Program-made: the position numbers and the translations under genes
Part shown: piece by piece, positions 56,101 through 63,896 of the stretch
How the letters are laid out: each line of letters begins with the position of its first letter
How positions within the stretch are numbered: the first letter of the stretch is position 1
Source: Flavobacterium xueshanense
GTDB taxonomy: Bacteria; Bacteroidota; Bacteroidia; Flavobacteriales; Flavobacteriaceae
NCBI RefSeq assembly: GCF_900112975.1
Contig: NZ_FONQ01000007.1
Coordinates: 1 to 64,000 of the forward strand
Length of the DNA stretch: 64,000 nt
Direction of reading: 5' to 3'
Notes under the pieces: model-generated
The model's input: only the letters and a program-made list of their open reading frames with translations
Database searches by the model: none
What the model was told of the DNA's origin: nothing

Positions 56101-56962
56101 CCATAATGTCTTTAGCAGATGAAAAAGCAAATTTTCCACTGAGCATCAGAGTATCGTTTTTTTCATTAAATAGGTAAACCGCTCCTATATTGGCTTTCAG
56201 ATACGTACATAAAAAACTTATGGTACTGTTTGCTAATTGTGCTGTGCTTTGGTCTCCTATTAATTTTTTATTAAGTTCGGAATTCCCTGTAAGCAACCAG
56301 TTTTTGCCTGCAGTTTCCAACTCAGAATTTTTAAGCGCTTTTAAATTTGTAGCAACAATGGCATATACGACAATAAGAATGATGACAATGATTATCAATA
56401 AAATAGCAAAAACAACATTAAACTTGCTTGCATCGTCTTGACTATTTTGAATTCTTTGACCAAGTAAAGTGCGTTCTAATTCCTGCGACTCATCAATTAT
56501 TTTTCTTATTTCTTCTTGAATTTGTTTTCCTTCACCTGAAGCAATTAATGCTCTTGCTTTTTCATAATTACCTTTGCGAAGGGTAATGCATGTGTTTAAA
56601 TTCTCAAACCGCATTTTTAGTTGTTTCGCAAGTTCCTCAATATTGATTTGCTGATTGGGATCGTCTTTTGTCAATTGCTTAACTTTTTCAAGTTTCTCAA
56701 TTGCTTTTGAATTGGCAGTTGTAAAATGTTTTAAAAAGTCATCATCGCCCGTAATAACATAACCTCGAACGCCTGTTTCTGCATCAACGGAAGACATCAG
56801 TATTTGTTCGAATTCATATAGTACCTGATTGGAATGGTTTACAAGAGTATTTGAAGCAACAAATTTTTCACTGTTTTTAAAAGAGAAAACTGCAACTCCT
56901 GAAAGTACTACCGCACAAGCAATAAATCCTATTACTATTTTTCTTCCTAAGGTCATTTTCAT
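53180..56962 (-). CDS. CHASE3-GAF-PAS hybrid histidine kinase with three receivers
   Basis: A 1260-residue membrane sensor. A first helix (VIGFIACAVVLSGVAVF) and a second (VVFAILLIIIVIILIVVYAI) flank a CHASE3 extracytoplasmic domain (about 30-180). It continues with GAF (about 235-380), PAS (about 405-520), a Gln/Glu-rich coiled coil (520-600), the kinase core with His610 in FLANMSHELRTPLNSL and an ATPase with GTGLGLSISREL. Three receivers follow, marked by ILDMGLPGING, ILDIGLPDMTG and LMDIMMPEMDG. This build is typical of kinases encoded with CheB/CheR. Here cheR is intact upstream and cheB is decayed. Confidence 0.93.
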   Translation of the reverse strand: MKMTLGRKIVIGFIACAVVLSGVAVFSFKNSEKFVASNTLVNHSNQVLYEFEQILMSSVDAETGVRGYVITGDDDFLKHFTTANSKAIEKLEKVKQLTKDDPNQQINIEELAKQLKMRFENLNTCITLRKGNYEKARALIASGEGKQIQEEIRKIIDESQELERTLLGQRIQNSQDDASKFNVVFAILLIIIVIILIVVYAIVATNLKALKNSELETAGKNWLLTGNSELNKKLIGDQSTAQLANSTISFLCTYLKANIGAVYLFNEKNDTLMLSGKFAFSSAKDIMESFKLNEGLIGQAAWEQKQISLTDISEDQIRITSSVLDAKPKNLLITPFLFEGKTVGVIEIGRLTDFNETEKEFLNVSMDSIAVSINTAINQQSLKELLAMVQSQKSEMEIAALELDQQINSLNQAAIVSIADVNGDIIYANDKFCEIAKYTREELLGKNHRILKSEKQPDLIHVAMWKTISNGRIWKGEILNKAKDGTFYWVDTTITPFKGIDGKIEKYVSIRFDITDTKNQMQELAKQAEEFQIQQEELRQLNEELEQQAQNLKQQQGELRMTNEELEEQTQSLEEKNKEVEASKNDIEQKTKQLEISSKYKSEFLANMSHELRTPLNSLLILSKDLSENRKKNLDDVQVESAEIIYKSGHDLLVLINEVLDLSKIEAGKMAVNIEKVALRNFTANLLRDFKHQAEQKGLEILCEQPDNLPEFIYTDSQRLNQILRNLLSNAVKFTENGSVIIHLEPKTENTLSISVTDTGIGISEDKQAAIFEAFQQAEGGTSRKYGGTGLGLSISRELAKLLKGEIKVKSNLEKGSTFSLTIPFEIYAAEESEIEIPLKPVSIAPRSESDIRFLNYPTIKDDRDAIKTDDKIVLIIEDDRNFAAILLKQANKKGFKCLSASSGEDGLLLAAKYKPQAIILDMGLPGINGEQVLHELKVNPSVRHIPVHIISANDRSLKPIREGAVEYLMKPISKDGLEEAFIRIENFVNKKIKNLLIIEDSENSRKAMKVLIGNGDVKCYEAGTGKEALELFEHNHIDCIILDIGLPDMTGFDLIQKLGDIKGHNLPPIVVYTGKELTKEENNLLHKYAESIIIKGIKSEERLLDETALFLHRTISNLPKSKQMMINNLHDKEAIFHSKKILLVDDDMRNVFALSKILQERGMEVIKSEDGKNALNMLEVHPDIDLVLMDIMMPEMDGYEAMKRIRSQMKFRNLPIIALTAKAMKDDKQKCIDGGANDYITKPIDVERLLSLMRVWLSK

Positions 56963-56998
56963 TTTATTTATTTGTAAAATTGATGGCGATTATCTCTT

Positions 56999-57560
56999 TT
57001 AATGATTTATTTTTATTAATAACGCGACTTTCTCCTCCAATGATAAAAAGTAATTGGGTTTAATAGCCACAATTGCTGACTTTGGCATATAATTAGATTT
57101 TATGGTTTTTAAATCTTTTACAATGGACCGATCGCCGCATTCCTTTATTCTTTTAATTCCTTGGCTACCGCCACTAATAGATCCTGTAAGCACAATTTCA
57201 ATTAATTTATTTTTACAGGCTTCCGCCGCCTCTTCAAACAGTTAATTAATGGATGGTTTTACAAAATTTACACGTTAATCTTTAGTAAGGAAAAAAGTGT
57301 TATCCTTTTCAATCAGCAAATGATCGTTAAGAGTAGCAATATAAGTGTTTCCTTTTTCAATTTTCTCTTTTTATCTGCTTCTTTTAAATTAAGTTGATTT
57401 ATTTACTTAAAAGTTTTATCGAGTGATTAAAAGAATGAGCGCATAAATGCTGCGCAATGACAATTAGAGTATTAAAATCTGCCGGTTATGCTGCGGATAT
57501 AATTTTCAAAGTATTCATGCCTTGGTAAGAAACTCCTAATACAATTGCTTCATATTGCAT
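56999..57560 (-). pseudogene. Decayed CheB-type methylesterase gene
   Basis: The minus strand begins MQYEAIVLGVSYQGMNTLKI two bases after the cheR stop and continues with PADFNTLIVIAQHLCAHS, KGNTYIATLNDHLLIEKDNT, NKLIEIVLTGSISGGSQGIK and YMPKSAIVAIKPNYFLSLEE, the order of a CheB methylesterase domain. The frame is broken by several stops (first at 57486-57488) and at least one shift. The active-site serine motif GxSxGG has become GVSYQG. An intact tail frame of 64 codons survives at 56999-57193. It lies between cheR and the CHASE3 kinase, exactly where a working cheB would be. Confidence 0.8.
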
Positions 57561-57562
57561 TA

Positions 57563-58387
57563 TCAATATTTCTTTTTAAATATTCGTTCTTTTGTGTCTA
57601 ACTCAATATATTGCTCATATAAATCAGAAAAACGTAAGTTTTCTTGAGAGCCCAAACATAGTACACCACCATTTATTAAACTATCGTAAAAAAGATTTTG
57701 GACTTTATTTTGTAAATTTTTATCAAAATAAATCAGCACATTGCGACACAATATTAAGTTCACTTCCGCGAAAACACTATCAGTTACCAAATTATGATTG
57801 GCCCAAACAATATTTTTTTTTAAGGAATAATTCATTATGAAATTATCACAATCGGAAGTATAATAACTCGAAAACGATTCTTTTCCTCCGGTCAATTGAT
57901 AATTAGAAGTATACCCTTTTATCAATTTGTTCGAAAAAATTCCATCTTTTGCTCGGTTCAGAGCCATTTGATTAAAATCAGTAGCATAAATAGTTGTTCT
58001 GTCGTACAAGCCTTCTTCCTGCAAAAGAATAGCCATTGAGTAGGCTTCTTCTCCCGTTGCACAACCTGCATGCCATATTTTTATAAAAGGATATGTCTTT
58101 AAAATAGGGATAACATTTTCTCGTAATGACTTGTAGAAAACAGGGTCACGAAACATTTCGGTTACAGTTATTGACAAATCCTGTAAAAGTGCAGAAGCAA
58201 ATATTTTATCATTCAAAACCTTAGATTTCATTTCAGAAATATCTTCAAATTTTGATACTGCCATTCTGTTCATAATCCTGCGCCTGATATGACCTTGGGA
58301 ATACTCTCTGAAATCGTAACCGTATTCGTGATAGATTGCTTCTAACAACAATAAAATTTCCGAATCTGATGTTTCTTGATACTGCAT
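57563..58387 (-). CDS. CheR-type protein-glutamate O-methyltransferase
   Basis: Methylates glutamates, classically on chemoreceptors, using S-adenosylmethionine. The 274 residues have the N-terminal helical domain with YGYDFREYSQGHIRRRIMNR and LQDLSITVTEMFRDP. The methyltransferase domain follows with IKIWHAGCATGEEAYSMAIL and LILCRNVLIYFDKNLQNKVQ. No chemoreceptors are in the window, so it probably belongs to the CheR/CheB/hybrid-kinase sensor type rather than chemotaxis. Its partner cheB is decayed immediately downstream. Confidence 0.92.
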   Translation of the reverse strand: MQYQETSDSEILLLLEAIYHEYGYDFREYSQGHIRRRIMNRMAVSKFEDISEMKSKVLNDKIFASALLQDLSITVTEMFRDPVFYKSLRENVIPILKTYPFIKIWHAGCATGEEAYSMAILLQEEGLYDRTTIYATDFNQMALNRAKDGIFSNKLIKGYTSNYQLTGGKESFSSYYTSDCDNFIMNYSLKKNIVWANHNLVTDSVFAEVNLILCRNVLIYFDKNLQNKVQNLFYDSLINGGVLCLGSQENLRFSDLYEQYIELDTKERIFKKKY

Positions 58388-58481
58388 TTTAAAACAATTT
58401 TGGTTTTAATATTTAACCAAATCAGGTATAATTTATCCAACTCATAAATTAAATTTTATAAAAATTACATTGAAAAATGGA

Positions 58482-58919
58482 TTACATACGATCCATATAC
58501 CAATTTAATTCTTTTTCCATTTTTTGATATTTAAAAATAGCTGTAATTATTTTTTGCAGACGAACAAAAGCAGTCTCACTTTTTACCACATAATCAAATG
58601 CTTTGTGGTGCATACAGTTTACAGCCACTTCAATTTTATCTTGAGAAGACAGCATTACAACTGGAATTTCTGAATTGTAAGCCTTTACTTTATCTAAAGT
58701 TTCAAGACCGTTCATGGCGTTTTCTATAATACCGTCTAATTGATAATCTAATATCACCACATCCGGACTGCTAGATAAATTAGATATACAGAGCTCTCCC
58801 GTAGAATAAGTTTCTACTATAAAATCAGCATTTTCTAAGAATTCAATTTCTAACGATTTTAAAAATAATGCATCATCATCTACAAGAAATATTTTTACTT
58901 TATCATTGTTATTATTCAT
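58482..58919 (-). CDS. Single-domain response regulator
   Basis: A 145-residue lone receiver domain without an output domain. FLVDDDALFLKSLEIEFLEN gives the acidic pocket, VVILDYQLDG the phospho-Asp, MLSSQ the conserved Ser/Thr position and DYVVKSETAFVRL the Lys. It overlaps the start region of its own operon partner: its ATG overlaps the kinase stop by one base, showing tight coupling with the hybrid kinase upstream. Likely a phosphate shuttle between kinases. Confidence 0.9.
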   Translation of the reverse strand: MNNNNDKVKIFLVDDDALFLKSLEIEFLENADFIVETYSTGELCISNLSSSPDVVILDYQLDGIIENAMNGLETLDKVKAYNSEIPVVMLSSQDKIEVAVNCMHHKAFDYVVKSETAFVRLQKIITAIFKYQKMEKELNWYMDRM

Positions 58920-61519
58920 TAAAGAGTATTTTTAATTATGTTTAATTCTTCTTGTAATTCAATACATGCTTGCAAACAAATTTTTTCTAATTCTAGCACC
59001 AAAGTACCAATTCCATCTGTTTTTTGTTCTACTATTGCGAAATCTTGGATTTTTTTTGCCATGTTTTCAAAATCAACACTCATCCCCATGATTGCAAATG
59101 ATGGAATCATTTTATGTGCTGCTGCTCCTAATAAAGTCCAATTTTTTTCTGCTAAACTTTGTTTAATAGTATGTATCAAAGGAGGCGTTTGTTCTAAATA
59201 AAGAGATATCATCTCCATCATTAGTGTAGGATTCGATTTTGTTCTTTCGTTTAAATATACTAAGTCAATATATTTTATTTTTTTTGCTATAGTCACTTCC
59301 TCTTCTTTTAGTGTTTCTTTAAGTTTGGCAAGTTTTGGCTTTTTTAAGAGGCCTATAATTTTACTGTATAATATTTTTTCGTCAACAGGTTTTGCAATAT
59401 AATCGTTCATCCCCACAACTTTGCATTTAGCCAAATCGACTGTGGTCACATCAGCAGTTAAAGCAATGATTGGTACTTTTGAATTCATTGTGTTGCGAAT
59501 GTATTCTGTAGCTTCAAATCCATTCATTTCTGGCATTTGTAAGTCCATTAAAATGATATCATAAACGTCTGCTTTTAGTTTTTCGATCGCTACTTTACCA
59601 TTTTCGGCAATGTCCCAAATAAATCCAAAATCATCTAACAATGTTTTCATTAACAATTGATTCAAAGGAATATCTTCAACTACTAGAACTTTTATATTTT
59701 TTAATTTTGTATCCAGTTCGACGTCCTCATTTCCCAGTTCAGCATCAGAACTTGTTTTTTGAAAACTTAAAGTAAAACTAAATGTAGAACCAATATCAAT
59801 TGTGCTTTTTACACGAATGGTTCCACCTTGCTGTTCTATAAGTTGCTTAACTATCGCTAAACCTAATCCTGTCCCTCCATAAAGTCTTGAAGTTCCGCTA
59901 GAAGCTTGTTGAAAATTTTCAAATATTTTACCTATTTTATTTTCAGCAACTCCAATTCCATCATCAGTTATGGCAAATTCAATAATCGCTTTATCATCAT
60001 CTTCATGTATCAAATTTACACTTACGGTAATGTTTCCTTTGGATGTGAATTTAATGGCATTACTAACCAAATTTAAAATGATTTGGTGCAAACGAACCGA
60101 ATCGCCCAGAAGTACAGCAGGAATTTTATTGTCGTATTCTTTAACTAATTTTAAGTTTTTTTCCTGTATTTTGGTTTCAAATAAGTGAAGCATTGAAAAT
60201 ACAGAAGTTTTCATTTTGAAAGGAGTTTTTTCAAAGGTCATCTTTCCGGAATCTACTTTTGCTAAGTCCAAAATATCGTTTATGAGAACGATTAGTGCAT
60301 CACCACTCATTTTGATAGCATCTAAATATTCTTTTTGTTTAGAGCTCAATTCTGTTTTTAGTACCACTTTTGTAAAACCTATGATCGCATTCATCGGCGT
60401 ACGAATTTCATGGCTCATATTCGACAAAAATTGTTGCTTCGCTTTTACTGCATTTTCAGCTATAATGGTAGCACTTTCGGCGCTTTTTTTTGCTTCTTCA
60501 GCGATTTCTGTAGCTAATTCGGCAAAAACACGCGCCTCAATCAGTTCGGTAGCAATTCTCTTTTGTTCCGTCACATCTCGAGCAACAATTACAACACCAA
60601 TAACATTTCCTCTATAATCTTTATAAACGGAACCGTTGAATAAGACATCGGTTAATTTCCCGTCTTTATGACGAATGGTTAACGGAGAATCAGCAACAGA
60701 TCCTTTTTCGAAAACTTCTTGATATACTTCTCTTGCTTGTTGCTGCTGCGTAAAATAATCAAAAAAATCAGAGTCAGTAAGTTCCTCTCTTGTCATACCT
60801 GTGATATTTACCAATGCTTCGTTCATATCGGTAATTTTTCCTTTGGTATTTATCGTAACCAGTGGATCTTGGCTTGCTTCAATCAGACTCAGGGAATATT
60901 GAGAAGCTAATTTTGCAGAATTATTAATTTCTGTTAGTTCTTTATTTACAATTTCCCTTTTTTTGTTTTCTTTATTTTGAAATAGTAATTCTTCATTAGC
61001 AATCACTAACTCAGCAGCACGTTTTTCTTTTTCCTCGTTTTGATATGCCAATTCTTTGTTGGCAATCACTAGTTCCGCTGCGCGCTTTTCTTTTACTTTA
61101 TTTTGATGCGCGAGTTCTTTATTTGCGATTTTTAAATCCAATGCCCATTTTTGTTCGGCTATATTTCGAGATACTACAATCACTCCTGATGGATTTCCTT
61201 GATCATCTCTAAAAACAGTTCCGTTGAACAGTATATTTGTCAGTTTACCCTTTTTGTGATGTAGTGTGAGAGTGGAATCAACGACGAATCCATTGGTAAA
61301 GGCTTCTTGAAAAATATCCTTTGCTTTTTGGGGTTCGGTAAAATAATCAAAATAGTCAGTGCCAATCAAGCTGTCACGACTAATACCCGTTATATTTACT
61401 GTTGCCTCATTTACGTCCGTGATTTTCCCCGCAATATCAATTGAGATTGTAGGGTCTAAAATGGCTTCAATTAGACTTCTTGCATATTTTGATATTTGAT
61501 TATTTATGATTTCTATTTT
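58919..61519 (-). CDS. Hybrid histidine kinase PAS-coil-PAS-HisKA-HATPase-REC-HPt, start unclear
   Basis: A phosphorelay kinase paralogous to the one at 50637. Counting from the TTG at 61369 it has 816 residues, but 50 further in-frame codons up to the stop at 61520 complete the first PAS domain (ILDPTISIDIAGKITDVNEA), so the real protein is longer; no ATG, GTG or TTG is available at its head. A coiled coil follows with a 19-residue unit repeated about three times (ANKELAYQNEEKEKRAAEL). Then come a second PAS, His320 in FLSNMSHEIRTPMNAIIGF, an ATPase with GTGLGLAIVKQL, a receiver (ILMDLQMPEMNG) and an HPt (AHKMIPSFAIMG). It may have lost its original N-terminus or start codon. Confidence 0.85.
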   Translation of the reverse strand, partial: KIEIINNQISKYARSLIEAILDPTISIDIAGKITDVNEATVNITGISRDSLIGTDYFDYFTEPQKAKDIFQEAFTNGFVVDSTLTLHHKKGKLTNILFNGTVFRDDQGNPSGVIVVSRNIAEQKWALDLKIANKELAHQNKVKEKRAAELVIANKELAYQNEEKEKRAAELVIANEELLFQNKENKKREIVNKELTEINNSAKLASQYSLSLIEASQDPLVTINTKGKITDMNEALVNITGMTREELTDSDFFDYFTQQQQAREVYQEVFEKGSVADSPLTIRHKDGKLTDVLFNGSVYKDYRGNVIGVVIVARDVTEQKRIATELIEARVFAELATEIAEEAKKSAESATIIAENAVKAKQQFLSNMSHEIRTPMNAIIGFTKVVLKTELSSKQKEYLDAIKMSGDALIVLINDILDLAKVDSGKMTFEKTPFKMKTSVFSMLHLFETKIQEKNLKLVKEYDNKIPAVLLGDSVRLHQIILNLVSNAIKFTSKGNITVSVNLIHEDDDKAIIEFAITDDGIGVAENKIGKIFENFQQASSGTSRLYGGTGLGLAIVKQLIEQQGGTIRVKSTIDIGSTFSFTLSFQKTSSDAELGNEDVELDTKLKNIKVLVVEDIPLNQLLMKTLLDDFGFIWDIAENGKVAIEKLKADVYDIILMDLQMPEMNGFEATEYIRNTMNSKVPIIALTADVTTVDLAKCKVVGMNDYIAKPVDEKILYSKIIGLLKKPKLAKLKETLKEEEVTIAKKIKYIDLVYLNERTKSNPTLMMEMISLYLEQTPPLIHTIKQSLAEKNWTLLGAAAHKMIPSFAIMGMSVDFENMAKKIQDFAIVEQKTDGIGTLVLELEKICLQACIELQEELNIIKNTL

Positions 61520-61556
61520 TTATTAAATTTTTTGAAAAAATTGATTTAATTATATT

Positions 61557-62126
61557 TTATTGTTTGCCAATTTCCTCAATTGGGTTGCGCCTTTTGTCTT
61601 TTAATTGTTTAAAATGAGAAGGGGAAAGACCAGTCACTTTTTTAAATTGACTGGATAAATGAGCAACGCTGCTGTAGTTCATTTTCCAGGCAATTTCCGT
61701 GATATTTAATTCTCCGTAAATGATCAACTCTTTTATACGTTCTGTTTTATGGGAAATTATAAATTGTTCGATTGTAGTGCCTTGCACTTCCGAAAATAAG
61801 TTAGACAAGTAGGTGTAATCATGATCTAATTGTTGACTCAAATAATCTGAAAAATTAATTTTAATGGGTTCGACCGTATGGTGCACCATTTGTATAATCA
61901 CATTTTTAATTTTTTCGATTAGCATCGATTTTTTATCATCCATTAATTCAAGTCCTGAATCTAAAAGGGCCACTTTCAGGAGTTGTCTTTGATCCATAGA
62001 AATATTTTCCATGATTTCGACCTCTCCTAATTCAACAACCATAAAGTGAAGTTTAAGCTTTTTCAACTCTTCTTTGACCGCCATTTTACAGCGATTACTT
62101 ACCATGTATTTTATGTACAGTTTCAA
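61557..62126 (-). CDS. Small AraC family transcriptional regulator
   Basis: A 189-residue regulator. The C-terminal half is the AraC DNA-binding domain: DYLSQQLDHDYTYLSNLFSE, GTTIEQFIISHKTERIKELI and NITEIAWKMNYSSVAHLSSQ with FKKVTGLSPSHFKQLK. The N-terminal 80 residues (CKMAVKEELKKLKLHFMVVE, ELMDDKKSMLIEKIKNVIIQ) are of a type I recall from many flavobacterial genomes, of unknown ligand. It lies just upstream of the hybrid kinase gene on the same strand. It is the only DNA-binding regulator inside the stress block, so it is a candidate for the activator acting at the shared promoter element; this is inference. Confidence 0.9.
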   Translation of the reverse strand: MKLYIKYMVSNRCKMAVKEELKKLKLHFMVVELGEVEIMENISMDQRQLLKVALLDSGLELMDDKKSMLIEKIKNVIIQMVHHTVEPIKINFSDYLSQQLDHDYTYLSNLFSEVQGTTIEQFIISHKTERIKELIIYGELNITEIAWKMNYSSVAHLSSQFKKVTGLSPSHFKQLKDKRRNPIEEIGKQ

Positions 62127-62506
62127 ATATTTTAATTTTACAGTTTGAACAAAACTAGCTTTTCGTGTTAAAGGTACATTATAAAATTTAACAAATGTGT
62201 TATAAAATTTATTCTTGTTAAGCCAATTTGACTTATTTAGAAGTCATTTCATTGTGTTTACTTTTCGTAGTAATTTTGGATCAAAGGTAATTACCTAAAT
62301 CTGATTTTTGTTATATAATTATTTTAAATGCTTGTTTAATTACTATTGTTGATTTGGCTCTTAATCAGATGTGTTTGTAATAAATACCATCTTAATAATT
62401 AAAAAAGTAACCCTACAAATAATCATTGCCTTCATCTTATTTCATATTTGAAGAGGTGACGGTAACGCAAGATTTCTCAAATAAAAAAGAGAAATTTAAC
62501 TTAAAA
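62127..62506. other. Gap between the AraC gene and the lipoprotein gene
   Basis: 380 AT-rich bases without a gene. A hairpin, GATTTCTC and GAGAAATT around a ten-base A-rich loop (62471-62496), lies just after the lipoprotein stop and may help end that transcript. CAAAGGTA at 62285-62292 is a minus-strand -7-like box (TACCTTTG), about 160 bases before the AraC gene. Confidence 0.45.
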
Positions 62507-62986
62507 TTAATTTATAGGAAAAGAGTTAACCCAATCTAAAGACTTGATAGAGGATACTTTATTTTCTGAATTCATTGTGACACGGAGTTCTTTGTTTGCT
62601 ACTTTTTTTGAATACAAACCTTTGTAACGAAACACCGTTGATTTATCAAAATTATTTCTGTATGCTTCAACCAATTGAAGATCAATAAAAGTACCGTAGA
62701 ATTGACGAAAACGAGTGCAAGTTTTTGTCAATCTTTCCTCAGTAGTATTTTTAATAACAGAAGGAGTTGCTTCGTTTAATGTGAATGGTTTAAATTTAGA
62801 AGTATTGCAAGTCATCAAAACTCTTTTGCCAAGCTCATAAGCTTTACTCTTTTGACTTTCACTAATTTCAGATAATCCAAGTCTTTCAACTTTAACTACT
62901 TCCGGTTCTGCTGATGCAGCTACAACATTTTTTGATTTACATCCAATGAGCAAAAAAATACTCAAAACAATAATTAATTTTTTCAT
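62507..62986 (-). CDS. Lipoprotein of unknown function
   Basis: A 159-residue exported protein that I do not recognise. MKKLIIVLSIFLLIGCKSKN is a clear lipoprotein signal with Cys16. The mature part has two further cysteines (MTCNTSKFKPF and LTKTCTRFRQFYG) that could form a disulfide. RYKGLYSKKVANKELRVTMN and the end SSIKSLDWVN resemble small alpha-beta sheets of the NTF2-like kind, but this is only an impression. It follows the M23 peptidase gene by three bases, so the two are probably one operon. Confidence 0.75.
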   Translation of the reverse strand: MKKLIIVLSIFLLIGCKSKNVVAASAEPEVVKVERLGLSEISESQKSKAYELGKRVLMTCNTSKFKPFTLNEATPSVIKNTTEERLTKTCTRFRQFYGTFIDLQLVEAYRNNFDKSTVFRYKGLYSKKVANKELRVTMNSENKVSSIKSLDWVNSFPIN

Positions 62987-62989
62987 GAT

Positions 62990-63667
62990 CTATTTTATTT
63001 TTAATAAGATATTGGGGTCCGGACAGTTCTCTAAATAATGTTTCAGATTATTTTCACTGCAAACGCCAGGATAATCGCCAAAGGTATTCGAAATTTCTTT
63101 TATAATTTGAAAATGCAAATGAGGTGCATAATCCCCATTTACCGAAGCATCACCCAAAGTGGCTATTTGTTGCCCTTTTTCATAAACATCACCAATTTTG
63201 ATGTCACTAATACTTTCTAATGATAAATGGCCGTATAACGTGTAAAATTTCTGATCTTCAATTTTGTGTTCTAAAATTATTGTGGGACCATAATCGCCCA
63301 CACCAGTATTGTAATTAAAACTGTGAATAAATCCGTCAATTGCTGCCAAAACAGGTGTTCCTGCTTTAATCCATAAATCTAAACCGATGTGAATGTTGCG
63401 TTCTTCCGTTTTTGAATCGTTGAAAATTTCACTCCTTTGATACAAATTTCTAATTTCATTGTAGCCACCGTAAGCAACTTTTGCGTCATTATCTGTTAAA
63501 TAGCTTTCTATAAATTTTTCAAAATCGGTTGAATTATCGATCTTGTGTTTGCTAAAAGCTTCATTTTTAATGGATAAATCCAAAGGGATGTAGTGATTAT
63601 AATCAATTCTTTCATCTATAACTTTAACATTTTCAATGCCGTGTAAGATGGTTTCTAATGCTTTCAT
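62990..63667 (-). CDS. M23 family metallopeptidase (LytM-type)
   Basis: A peptidoglycan endopeptidase-like protein of 225 residues. The LytM zinc site is visible: HIGLDLWIKAGTPV (H..D, about residues 92-96), GPTIILEHKIEDQKFYTLYG then HLS, and HLHFQIIK near the C-terminus. There is no obvious signal peptide at the chosen start, unusual for the family, so it may act in the cytoplasm or be exported differently. It is followed three bases later by the lipoprotein gene. Confidence 0.87.
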   Translation of the reverse strand: MKALETILHGIENVKVIDERIDYNHYIPLDLSIKNEAFSKHKIDNSTDFEKFIESYLTDNDAKVAYGGYNEIRNLYQRSEIFNDSKTEERNIHIGLDLWIKAGTPVLAAIDGFIHSFNYNTGVGDYGPTIILEHKIEDQKFYTLYGHLSLESISDIKIGDVYEKGQQIATLGDASVNGDYAPHLHFQIIKEISNTFGDYPGVCSENNLKHYLENCPDPNILLKIK

Positions 63668-63896
63668 GTATTGTAAATTTTTAAAACATTAAAATTAAAT
63701 AAAAAATGCCAACATAAAAATTTTGCGCTGGGATTATAACTTTTAATTTTAATTTCTGCATTCAAATTTTGAACAAAAACTACTTAAGTATTAGCATTGC
63801 GCATCGTAATTGTATAAAATCAGCTTTCAATAAATTTTTTTTTTGGATACTACTTTTTCAAATCCTATGAAGGAATTTTTAGAAAATAATATTCTT

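Noticed and set aside
62280-62335. GTTATATAATTATTT near a TACCTTTG box upstream of the AraC gene, similar to the activator box
   Set aside because: Four mismatches to the box and a spacing of about 20 bases do not fit the pattern of the other four sites.
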